Shown here: piece after piece, positions 17,092-24,585 of the stretch
Layout of the letters: each line of letters begins with the position of its first letter
Numbering within the stretch: position 1 is the first letter of the stretch
Virus record (IMG/VR): IMGVR_UViG_3300020442_003401
Location: 1-28,301 of that record
DNA length: 28,301 bases
Strand: one strand, 5' to 3'
Source of the DNA: a virus
Position numbers and translations under genes: made by a program
Notes under the pieces: generated by a model
Database searches by the model: none
What the model was told of the DNA's origin: nothing
Seen by the model: the letters and a program-made list of their open reading frames with translations, nothing else

Positions 17092-18666
17092 CTACAGTCC
17101 TGACATGGTATAACGACTTTTGCTATTGTTATAAAACAGCAAAAATCTATCTGCCAATGATTTTATAAGTTTTGCATCTTTAGCACGTATTTCTAAAACA
17201 AAAGATTTTGTTTCAGGTGTAACTAATTGCTTGAATTCAATGTATTCTCTATATGATTGCTTTGCTAATAATTGTGCATCGCCACCATAACTTGCAAATT
17301 TGCTGTTTAATATACGTTCATAAGTTTGGAAACTTTGTAATTGTATATCATTTAAGTTATCTACAAATGTGTTTGTTGTTGGAACTATAGCACCATTTTG
17401 TATAATTTGTGTTTTTTGAATATCTGACTTAGCCCTTTCAGGATTTCTTATCATTTGAAAATCACCGTCGTCGTTTCTCTGTATATTTTTTTCCATTTCT
17501 TTGGCTGCTTTTGTTGCAGCACTTGCAATGTTTGCAAAACTAGGATTTTTTGTTTCTGGAAATGTTTTTTTATCAACGGCTTTAGCTGTAGATGCAATTT
17601 GTCTAAGTTGTGCAGCAGGATTATCTGCCATGGTTAAAGAAGCAACAACAGTTCCTGCTATAGCAGGAGATATTTTTGGCAATCCTATATTTGTTTTATT
17701 CAATAATGCTGCTCCACCAGCAGCTATTGCGCCATTTATACCTGCTTGAACACCTTGCGGAAGTTCATTAAATCCTTTACTAATATTGCCAGCAAAATCA
17801 CCAATTGCATTTGTCATACTACTAAGTGCAGGTCCTACTCCAGGTATGCTTTGTATTGCATTTCCTAAGCCTGTCATAATTCCATTTGCTGCATCACCAA
17901 GTGCATTAGCTAATCCGCCTAATGCTTTACCTAATCCTTCGCTTAGTCCATTAAACAAACCTCCTAAAGTGCTACTAAGTGCAGTTGAGCTTAGTAGTTG
18001 TTGTAGAGCACCTCCTAATATACCGCCAATTCCTTGAGCAAGACTACTTAAACTACCTTGTAGTCCTTGTAAAAAGCTATCAACTGTGATTTCAACATCT
18101 GCTTGTGTAGGATCTTGTATGCTTGTTCTTGCAGTAGCAGGAGAATCTGTAGGTATTGTTCCTGATCGTGTAACGCCGGCTCTTGCTGCTGCTCCTGCGC
18201 CTCCACTTGCACCGCTTGGGCTGCTGCCTCCTAATGCTGGTACACCAGCAACAGTTGGTAAATTTATACCAACTTGTCCTGCTGCAAAATTTAATTGATC
18301 AGCAATACCACTTTGTGCTATTGCAGCGTTCAATGCACTGTTGAGTCCGCCTTCGATTGCACCTTTAAGGCCGCCATTTAGAGCACCTTGCAATCCTCCT
18401 ATAATTAAATTATCTTTGATTGGTAATGAAACACTTATATCGTTTATTGCTGAAGAGATGTTTGCTACTGTTGCGCCACTAACAAATTTATTTGGAGCAC
18501 CTGCTTGTCCTATACTACCATTAACTATCGAGAATGTGCGATTGATATTTTGAGCATAGGTAGGAACATCTCCTTCTATAAGTCTTTTTTCAGCATAAAG
18601 ATTTCTACTTTGTGTATATTGTTGTGTAGTTGTATTATCCGATACTACTGCCCAAGTATCTGCCAT
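17092..18666 (-). CDS. Gly/Ala-rich structural protein of unknown role between gp5 and gp25
   Basis: I do not recognise this 524-residue protein as a T4 gene. It has three parts. Residues 1-85 are polar and moderately structured. Residues 85-345 are rich in Gly, Ala, Leu and Ser, with many GxxxG and GG spacings (for example GGLQGALNGGLKGAIEGG at 90-107 and GIGGILGGALQQLL at 212-225), interrupted by a low-complexity Gly/Ser/Ala linker at 145-170. Residues 430-524 form a charged, probably helical domain including YREYIEFKQLVTPETKSF. The gene lies 3 bases after gp5, and an AAGGAG ribosome site sits inside the end of gp5. Being locked between gp5 and gp25 argues for a virion or baseplate assembly role. 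The central part could be helical, membrane-active or a flexible core; this is inference. Confidence 0.85.
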   Translation of the reverse strand: MADTWAVVSDNTTTQQYTQSRNLYAEKRLIEGDVPTYAQNINRTFSIVNGSIGQAGAPNKFVSGATVANISSAINDISVSLPIKDNLIIGGLQGALNGGLKGAIEGGLNSALNAAIAQSGIADQLNFAAGQVGINLPTVAGVPALGGSSPSGASGGAGAAARAGVTRSGTIPTDSPATARTSIQDPTQADVEITVDSFLQGLQGSLSSLAQGIGGILGGALQQLLSSTALSSTLGGLFNGLSEGLGKALGGLANALGDAANGIMTGLGNAIQSIPGVGPALSSMTNAIGDFAGNISKGFNELPQGVQAGINGAIAAGGAALLNKTNIGLPKISPAIAGTVVASLTMADNPAAQLRQIASTAKAVDKKTFPETKNPSFANIASAATKAAKEMEKNIQRNDDGDFQMIRNPERAKSDIQKTQIIQNGAIVPTTNTFVDNLNDIQLQSFQTYERILNSKFASYGGDAQLLAKQSYREYIEFKQLVTPETKSFVLEIRAKDAKLIKSLADRFLLFYNNSKSRYTMSGL

Positions 18667-18669
18667 AAT

Positions 18670-20154
18670 TTACTCCTTGCCCAAGTCATTCATTGCTGTT
18701 CTATCAGTTTGCACAGTCCTATCTTCAGGGTGTATATCTTGACTCTCAGTAGTATTTAACGAATCTGTCTTATCCGGTTCTACTTCAGGAGGATTCCAAT
18801 TTTCATGTCCGTTCCACGGTTCATGCTGCGGAACACGCTGTGGAAAAAATGCTTTTTCGGCTTCTGTTGCTGCATTACCGCCATTGAGCTGCACATCAGG
18901 TCCACCGTCAATCCACACTGTTCCGCCTGCTGTAACAATAGTATCTTCACCGCTGAGTGTTTGTATGCTGTTACCTGCATGTATTTTACCGTCTACACCA
19001 ACTTTTATTTCTAAATTTTGTCCTGCAGATTGTCTAATAGTTTCATTTACAATCATATTGATGTTTCTGCCAGCTTCAAAATTAATATCTCTATCTGCTG
19101 TAAAATTCATATCAACTTCTGTATGGAAACTTATGCTGTCTTGTGCATATACATCAAGTTTACCATTGCTAGACATTTCTATCCAACATGTACCTTTGCT
19201 ATTGTTGATATAAATCAAGTCTTCACTGGTGTGCATTAGTATTTGTGCGCCAGTTCTAGTTCGTAAACGTATTAATTCGTTGTGTGGTCTTGTTACATCT
19301 CCGCCTTTGCCGCTTGCTTCTTTGTTAATATACTCATAAGGAGTATCTGTAGGAGATCCTTTGCGTATTAATTTGTCATCGCCGTCATCAATAACAAAAC
19401 TGCTGCTACCCAATCTGCTTGTATGCACAGTAGCCTGGCTTTCTTTCAAACCAATTTTACCTTGTGGTGATCCACCACGTTTATCTACAGGACCTGGTGA
19501 ACTTATACCTATTACAGCACTAGGAAATTCACGTTGAGCACTACTCGAAGTTATTCCACGTATGTCATCTTCTACTAATCCTTGTTCTAATAGTTGATTT
19601 ACAAAATCATCGTTGATAGGACGTTTGTATTTGATAACATTATTAGTTTGTGGCTTTGTGATTGCTTTATTATATTCACCAGCAGGCAATCTTTTGCCTT
19701 TCAATTCACTTGGTACAACTCCAGTTAACTGTTCTGTGGCAGGTTGCCCTCCAGGCACCATATATGTCATACCTTTTTCAGGTACACAAGCAAACCAATA
19801 TCCAAATTCTCTAGTTCCTTCAACAAATGTTACAAGAACTAAACTACCGGGATCAGGAGGTATAGCCCAAAATCCATAACTTTTTTGTGTATCGCTGTAT
19901 TTGTCATTTTTGCCTATATTGGCGCTTTGTGTAATACCATAAAACGGACTTGCATAATATACAATAGCAGTTTGTCCTAATGTTTCACCTATATTACCTG
20001 CTTCGGTAGTTTTAAGTAACTCAACTTCTAATCCACCGAGATAATACGGATCAGCATGTTTTATAACACGAGCAAGATATGGCCCAGGATTACGTTCAGG
20101 TGCACCTGGATCGGCTGTACGTTTGTGTTCTGTTTTACCTGTTGTATCTACCAT
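18670..20154 (-). CDS. 5: Baseplate hub spike protein gp5, without lysozyme domain
   Basis: The 494-residue product is gp5-like, the central spike that pierces the cell envelope. Residues 20-125 look like the gp5 OB-fold: NPGPYLARVIKHADPYYLGG, then YYASPFYG and SYGFWAIPPDPGSLVLVTFV. Residues about 295-427 are a VgrG/gp5C-like beta-helix built of short alternating strands, for example DINFEAGRNINMIV and TAGGTVWIDGG. The tail after it includes VPQHEPWNGHENW. T4 gp5 carries a T4-lysozyme domain between the OB-fold and the helix. Here the 165-residue linker shows no such fold; it is a polar segment with SSSAQREFPSAVIGISSPGP. The spike therefore probably acts mechanically, with any cell-wall hydrolase encoded elsewhere. 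The gene follows the hub gene by 5 bases. Confidence 0.88.
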   Translation of the reverse strand: MVDTTGKTEHKRTADPGAPERNPGPYLARVIKHADPYYLGGLEVELLKTTEAGNIGETLGQTAIVYYASPFYGITQSANIGKNDKYSDTQKSYGFWAIPPDPGSLVLVTFVEGTREFGYWFACVPEKGMTYMVPGGQPATEQLTGVVPSELKGKRLPAGEYNKAITKPQTNNVIKYKRPINDDFVNQLLEQGLVEDDIRGITSSSAQREFPSAVIGISSPGPVDKRGGSPQGKIGLKESQATVHTSRLGSSSFVIDDGDDKLIRKGSPTDTPYEYINKEASGKGGDVTRPHNELIRLRTRTGAQILMHTSEDLIYINNSKGTCWIEMSSNGKLDVYAQDSISFHTEVDMNFTADRDINFEAGRNINMIVNETIRQSAGQNLEIKVGVDGKIHAGNSIQTLSGEDTIVTAGGTVWIDGGPDVQLNGGNAATEAEKAFFPQRVPQHEPWNGHENWNPPEVEPDKTDSLNTTESQDIHPEDRTVQTDRTAMNDLGKE

Positions 20155-20159
20155 TATTT

Positions 20160-22496
20160 TTATCCATATGGGCTGTAAACTGTTTGCTCAGGTGTAGCAT
20201 CTTTTACTTTGACTGCTTTATCCTGTGCAGGAACTTGTTTTATATCTCTTTCTTGATTTCGTCTACGCAATAATGTCAATCTTTGTGTAAATTGACCATT
20301 CTTAAAATTATTAACAAGACTTGTTACTCTATAAAGACCACTAAATGCATCAACTGGTACAGTATCTTCAGGAAAATCCATTGTTCCAGTATCTTCATTG
20401 TAATCAACCGGCGTTCTAAAGTTTACAATAATATCAGTTTCGCCTCTTTGATATTCTATGTCTCCATTTTCTGTTTCATTTTGATCGATATCTTTAGCTG
20501 TGTAGTTTCCCATGCCACTATCAAACACATAATACGGATCACCAAGTATTTCTAGCTCTAAACTTACTAAATCTACATCACTATTAATAATTATGTCATG
20601 GAACATACGTGCTGTTCTAATTTTAGCATTATCAATACCAGCACCACCGCCGCCTTGAGTGCTTTGTCTTAATTGATCAACCATTAATACTTGTCCAGAT
20701 GAACTAATTGCACTTGATGGCTCATTTAGAGTTAGCTGACCGTCTTTATCTTGTACAACTTTCATTTGAGTGCCGCCTGTTTTGAAACTTGTGTTGTTTT
20801 GTCCATCGTCAGCCATAGTTGCTGTAAAGAAAGCAGCATTGATGTTGATATCAAAACTCAAAATGTCCTTGCTTTCTCCTGTGTAAATGTAATTGTATTC
20901 TTTAACAGCTTTATTTTCAAGTTGTGAATAATTCAAACCAGGATCAGTTGGTTTTTGAAAATGACTGCTGTGTACTTTATAAGGTACAATTTTGTAATGA
21001 TAAGTTTGTGCTTGTTTACCGTTCAACTGTTCTGTTTGTGCGCCAGGTTTAATGTAAACTTCACTAACAATCTTAAACCATTCAACCATTCCGTTTTCGT
21101 CTGGTGCTCTTTCTTTTACATTTTTTGCCCAATCACTTGTAAGCATAACTTCTTCAATAACTCTAGTAACTTTTGATCCACTAGGGAAGGCAAAAATACG
21201 TTCATTTGGACTAATAACATTTTTTCCGCGTGTCATTACTTTATTTTTGCTATCATAAACCTGTCCTGTTTGTGCCATAGGTGCTTGACCCATATCTTGG
21301 AACGCATCTATTATATTTGCAGCACCAAGTTGATTAACACTACTAGAATCTTGTGATAACTTTGAAAGTCCATCACCTATACTACTTTTTGTGAATACTT
21401 GTCCGGTAATCATACTTATAAATGCTTCAAAATCCTGTGGTGCTTGAGCACCTAAGAATCCAGTTATACCTTGAAATAATCCATTTATGTCGCCTTCTTT
21501 GAAACTAGTAAGTAATCCTCCAATACTTGCACTAAGTCCTCCAGCAAAACCACCTCCAAGTGCTCCACCAAGTGCCCCACCAAGAGCATTTTGTCCAATA
21601 TCTTTATTTCCAGTTAGTGCGCCACCTATTATACCACCCACTGCACCTTTTACAATGTTTCCAAACAGTCCTCCTCCCTTTCTACGTGTGCTTTTACCAG
21701 GAACAGTTGCTCCTTGATCATTATTGCTAAGTTTTTGTGTAGGAGTAAGGCTTGTTGCAAATTCATTTGGAAAACTTATAACAATTTCATCTGCTGTGTT
21801 TAATTTATTTGCTTTCCTAAGTTCTTCGAAGCGTCCATTCATAATTGTTGTTAAACTTTGCTCACCATTTTGCAAAATTTCAACAACACTTTTACCTTTT
21901 AGTGCTAAATCTGTTTTTGTTTGTTCAACATCATCTAAAAATGCTTGTTCGTTCCACGGAATACATTCAACTGAATACACACTTCCTTTTTCGTTAACGT
22001 TAAATTCAACATTTGTAAATTTTAATGGGAACATTCTTTTAAGTGTGCGTCCATCTTCTACAACTAACAAATCTCCATCGTCATCGTACCCAACAAATTC
22101 AACTGTAAGTAGGAATGGTGCTTGCAAATAGTTTGTATATCCAGCTGTGGTTGCTGCTATTTGTAAGGTTTGTAGGAACAAACCCATACTGTATGGTTCT
22201 GTAACAGTAAATTCAATGTAAGTAGCGTTGGTTGTTCTAGTTTTACTATTAGGTACCATTAAGCCTTCTATTGACACATCGTCAATAAAGTACTCAAGTT
22301 GTTTACCTATAGCGTCTTCATATGCAGTTGTGACTTTATTTTCAGCTCCGCCACCACTGCGTAAAATTTGCAGCAAAGGTTCTCCAACTCTATATGTTTC
22401 ATCAGGCATGTTTACTTCGTCAACAGTCAATACTGATAAGGTAAAGACATTGTTGAAACTTGCAAATTGATGCAACATGTTAGGTTTAATAGTCAT
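20160..22496 (-). CDS. Probable baseplate hub protein (gp27/gpD-like in role)
   Basis: The 778-residue product lies directly before gp5, where the hub partner is expected. The N-terminal third (1-190) looks like a tail-tube-like fold, with YLQAPFLLTVEFVGYDDDGD at 123-142. Residues 274-333 are a Gly-rich hydrophobic segment with repeated GG spacing (GGIIGGAL, GGALGGALGGGFAGG). The last third has the features of phage hub proteins: LELEILGDPYYVFDSG, then GLYRVTSLVNNFKNGQFTQR leading into LTLLRRRNQE. T4 gp27 is about 390 residues, so this is about twice as long, and no other gp27 candidate is in the window. The function is inferred from these patterns and from position. It could instead be a hub/tape-measure hybrid. 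The start shares TAATG with the gp53 stop. Confidence 0.8.
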   Translation of the reverse strand: MTIKPNMLHQFASFNNVFTLSVLTVDEVNMPDETYRVGEPLLQILRSGGGAENKVTTAYEDAIGKQLEYFIDDVSIEGLMVPNSKTRTTNATYIEFTVTEPYSMGLFLQTLQIAATTAGYTNYLQAPFLLTVEFVGYDDDGDLLVVEDGRTLKRMFPLKFTNVEFNVNEKGSVYSVECIPWNEQAFLDDVEQTKTDLALKGKSVVEILQNGEQSLTTIMNGRFEELRKANKLNTADEIVISFPNEFATSLTPTQKLSNNDQGATVPGKSTRRKGGGLFGNIVKGAVGGIIGGALTGNKDIGQNALGGALGGALGGGFAGGLSASIGGLLTSFKEGDINGLFQGITGFLGAQAPQDFEAFISMITGQVFTKSSIGDGLSKLSQDSSSVNQLGAANIIDAFQDMGQAPMAQTGQVYDSKNKVMTRGKNVISPNERIFAFPSGSKVTRVIEEVMLTSDWAKNVKERAPDENGMVEWFKIVSEVYIKPGAQTEQLNGKQAQTYHYKIVPYKVHSSHFQKPTDPGLNYSQLENKAVKEYNYIYTGESKDILSFDININAAFFTATMADDGQNNTSFKTGGTQMKVVQDKDGQLTLNEPSSAISSSGQVLMVDQLRQSTQGGGGAGIDNAKIRTARMFHDIIINSDVDLVSLELEILGDPYYVFDSGMGNYTAKDIDQNETENGDIEYQRGETDIIVNFRTPVDYNEDTGTMDFPEDTVPVDAFSGLYRVTSLVNNFKNGQFTQRLTLLRRRNQERDIKQVPAQDKAVKVKDATPEQTVYSPYG

Positions 22497-22798
22497 TAGA
22501 TGCCTAAAGTTTTCTGTAATGCACTCTGTTTTGGCAAGAATATTTTTATTCCTGCTTTCATATCAAACACAGGGTCTTTCAAAACATCCATATTACGTTG
22601 TGCAAACACCCACCATAGCTTTGGAGTGCCATACAAGTCAAATGCTAGTAAGTCTGGACGAAAATTATACTGCGGTTCTATTTCATATAAGAAATCATCA
22701 TCGTCAGCTGGTACTGGACGTATCTTTAATATATCTAATTCTCCACTTTCGGTAACTGTTGTAGTAGAGTATGGACTTGTTTTGACGTAGTTTGCCAT
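22496..22798 (-). CDS. 53: Baseplate wedge protein gp53, short form
   Basis: The 100-residue product carries the hallmark gp53 block at about residues 42-90: YNFRPDLLAFDLYGTPKLWW, followed by VFAQRNMDVLKDP, FDMKAGIKIFLP. In T4, gp53 (about 196 residues) completes the wedge and has a LysM-like part. Here only the conserved core and a short N-terminus remain, as in other marine T4-like phages. Both ends use TAATG overlaps, with gp48 before and the hub gene after, so its translation is probably coupled. AAGGA in the last codons of gp48 can serve as ribosome site. Confidence 0.92.
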   Translation of the reverse strand: MANYVKTSPYSTTTVTESGELDILKIRPVPADDDDFLYEIEPQYNFRPDLLAFDLYGTPKLWWVFAQRNMDVLKDPVFDMKAGIKIFLPKQSALQKTLGI

Positions 22799-23634
22799 TA
22801 AATAAATCCTTTATCAGTTAAATCGCCATTTACAAACTTATCAAGACTAAATTCAGATATTCTGCCTCTGCTGTATGTTGGGCGAACAGTAATTGCTATT
22901 GTACTGTTGGTAGGAACCATTTGATATTGAGGTGCGTAACTGCCAATATCCTGGTTAGCTTCTACAGGAACTCTAATATAATCAACATTGTTTGGCAAAT
23001 CGCTCACAAAACTTGTTACTACAACCGGTACGTTCTTAAGAACAAAGTCACCATACCCATTTAATTTACATAATGGGGGTGGTGCACCTTTATTACTACT
23101 ATCACCGTAGAACATTTTTGTAACGCTTCTAAAGAAATGTGTAGTTGCTAACCAATACCTTCCTTCTTCTTCACTTTGAACAGGAAATTCTCCTGTAATG
23201 GCAATCTCATTTACTGCACTATTGATGTATTGAGGATAAGTATAATTAGTATGTGTTGGGGCAATGCTATCATATTGTGCAGTATATTGAACAGCAATAG
23301 TAGGCACTATAGGAAAGACCACATTGTAACCAGTGTCAGCTAAAGGAGTTAGTAACGGACTAGATCTAAACGTGGCAAGATCGGGTACACTTAGTTTTAC
23401 ACGCCAATCATCACCTAAATCTGGGTTCAAAGGTGCCATTGATGCAATCTGAGCATTGCGTTTTATAGGCTCAGCACCAGCAGGTATGTTTTTAGAACGG
23501 TGTTTGCTCATCAATAATCTTGAATTAGAACCTGTGAGATCACTCATAGATTGCTTTGCATACTTGCCATTTGTACTAAACTGTGATTGTTCGCTACCAA
23601 GACTTGCAGGTTGTGTTTGAAAGGTATCCGCCAT
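22798..23634 (-). CDS. 48: Baseplate tail-tube cap protein gp48 (could be gp54)
   Basis: The 278-residue product resembles the gp48-type tube cap of marine T4-like phages, the layer that connects the hub to the first tail-tube ring. Supporting segments are LCKLNGYGDFVLKNVPVVVT and, near the C-terminus, TNSTIAITVRPTYSRGRISE with FSLDKFVNG. T4 gp48 is about 364 residues, so this is shorter. The related initiator gp54 has a similar tube-like fold, so the exact name is less certain than the role. It is the first gene of the leftward tail operon: an AGGAG ribosome site is 6 bases before the ATG, and a late-type promoter element lies 18 bases upstream. Confidence 0.75.
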   Translation of the reverse strand: MADTFQTQPASLGSEQSQFSTNGKYAKQSMSDLTGSNSRLLMSKHRSKNIPAGAEPIKRNAQIASMAPLNPDLGDDWRVKLSVPDLATFRSSPLLTPLADTGYNVVFPIVPTIAVQYTAQYDSIAPTHTNYTYPQYINSAVNEIAITGEFPVQSEEEGRYWLATTHFFRSVTKMFYGDSSNKGAPPPLCKLNGYGDFVLKNVPVVVTSFVSDLPNNVDYIRVPVEANQDIGSYAPQYQMVPTNSTIAITVRPTYSRGRISEFSLDKFVNGDLTDKGFI

Positions 23635-23651
23635 TGATTTCTCCTATACAT

Positions 23652-23658
23652 TATTTAG
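23652..23658 (-). promoter_or_regulatory. Putative late promoter (CTAAATA) of the tail operon
   Basis: On the minus strand CTAAATA, a late-type -10 element related to T4 TATAAATA, is followed by a short leader, AGGAG (23645-23641) and the gp48 ATG at 23634. The very short leader is common for T4 late genes. This is the only promoter-like site before the first tail gene. The element directly abuts the -35 box of the opposite promoter. Recognition by the gp55-containing polymerase is inferred. Confidence 0.6.
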
Positions 23659-23687
23659 TTGACAAAATTAAGTGCATAGTTTATTAT
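23659..23687 (+). promoter_or_regulatory. Sigma70-type promoter for gp55
   Basis: TTGACA at 23659-23664 (perfect -35) and TATTAT at 23682-23687 (5 of 6 to TATAAT) are separated by exactly 17 bp. The start would fall only a few bases before the AAGGAG ribosome site, giving a very short leader. Host polymerase should read it early or in middle infection, which suits production of a late sigma factor. Confidence 0.75.
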
Positions 23688-23694
23688 TATACAA

Positions 23695-23700
23695 AAGGAG
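23695..23700 (+). promoter_or_regulatory. Ribosome binding site fixing the TTG start of gp55
   Basis: AAGGAG ends 6 bases before TTG at 23707. No ATG lies at a suitable distance; the next in-frame ATG is codon 13. This is the reason for choosing the TTG start. Confidence 0.8.
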
Positions 23701-23706
23701 TCTAAA

Positions 23707-24537
23707 TTGGCAAGAAAAGTAAATTATTTGAACAACAAAGATATGCTTGCTGAGATACACAAATCAAAAGCAACATTTTGTAGTTACATAGAACCAGAAT
23801 ATGCAGACTATGATATCATTTTACCACAAATTGAAAAAATTAATATACGAACAATAGCAGAAGCAAAAAGAAACAAAGCAAAAAAGCAAGGCACAAGAGC
23901 TTATGACGCTGCCAAAGCTGAAGGAAAAAAGGTTAAGTTAGCAGAATTTGAAGTAGATTATAAAACCATAAACAAAACTGACTTAATTTTTAGAGTTATG
24001 ATGTTTGACCATATACCAGATGAGCCAGGACGTAAGAAAAATCCAAAAACGATAGCAGATCACAAAACAAAACTTAACTTTCCACCATTTCAGCACTATA
24101 AATTTGATGATGATGACAATTTAATTTGTGTAGGCAAGTCACATTGGACGGGTGGAATGGAGAATGGACATTTTAGTAAAGAACATGGTAAAGCAACAAA
24201 TAAACTTGCTATGATGTGGCTCAAACTAGTAGACAGATATGCCACTAGAGGCAATGTGCGTGGTTATACCTACAAAGATGAGATGAAAGGCCAAGCAATA
24301 TTACAACTAGCACAGATAGGACTACAATTTGATGAGAGTAAATCCAACAATCCTTTTGCTTATTATACCGCTGCTGTTACTAATAGCTTTGTGCGGGTCA
24401 TTAATTTAGAAAAACGTAATCAAAACATACGTGATGACATACTTGAAATGAACGATTATAGTCCAAGTTACACAAGACTACATCAAGGCGAGTGGGAAGC
24501 AGCACTTAAGAGACAAGAAGAACAAAAATCAGGTTGA
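23707..24537 (+). CDS. 55: Late-transcription sigma factor gp55
   Basis: The 276-residue product is the T4 gp55-like sigma factor that directs host RNA polymerase to late promoters. The recognisable part is the region-2-like block at about 184-256: NVRGYTYKDEMKGQAILQLA, then SKSNNPFAYYTAAVTNSFVR and NLEKRNQNIRDDILEMNDYS. T4 gp55 is only 185 residues. The extra length here is N-terminal: residues 45-80 are very Lys/Ala-rich, and 100-155 contain MFDHIPDEPGRKKNP and SHWTGGMENGHF. The C-terminus (EWEAALKRQEEQKSG) is charged and shows no obvious hydrophobic clamp-binding tail like that of T4 gp55. The gene has its own sigma70-type promoter and diverges from the late tail operon it should activate. 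Confidence 0.93.
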   Translation: MARKVNYLNNKDMLAEIHKSKATFCSYIEPEYADYDIILPQIEKINIRTIAEAKRNKAKKQGTRAYDAAKAEGKKVKLAEFEVDYKTINKTDLIFRVMMFDHIPDEPGRKKNPKTIADHKTKLNFPPFQHYKFDDDDNLICVGKSHWTGGMENGHFSKEHGKATNKLAMMWLKLVDRYATRGNVRGYTYKDEMKGQAILQLAQIGLQFDESKSNNPFAYYTAAVTNSFVRVINLEKRNQNIRDDILEMNDYSPSYTRLHQGEWEAALKRQEEQKSG

Positions 24538-24562
24538 TTTTGTTTGTTTTTCTTGTTATAGT
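24534..24562 (+). promoter_or_regulatory. Putative sigma70-type promoter for gp47-gp46
   Basis: TTGATT (24534-24539, overlapping the gp55 stop) and TATAGT (24557-24562) are 17 bp apart. A second TATAGT at 24562-24567 could serve as an alternative. It lies in the 48-bp gap before gp47 and could give gp47-gp46 expression separate from gp55. Confidence 0.5.
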
Positions 24563-24574
24563 ATAGTTCAATAC

Positions 24575-24578
24575 GGAG
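24575..24578 (+). promoter_or_regulatory. Ribosome binding site fixing the TTG start of gp47
   Basis: GGAG is 7 bases before TTG at 24586. The next in-frame ATG is codon 15, which would remove metal ligands Asp10 and His12, so TTG must be the start. Confidence 0.8.
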
Positions 24579-24585
24579 AAATCAT

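Noticed and set aside
24538-24585. Terminator after gp55 in the T-rich gap
   Set aside because: There are T runs but no GC-rich stem before them. The gap is better explained as a promoter for gp47.
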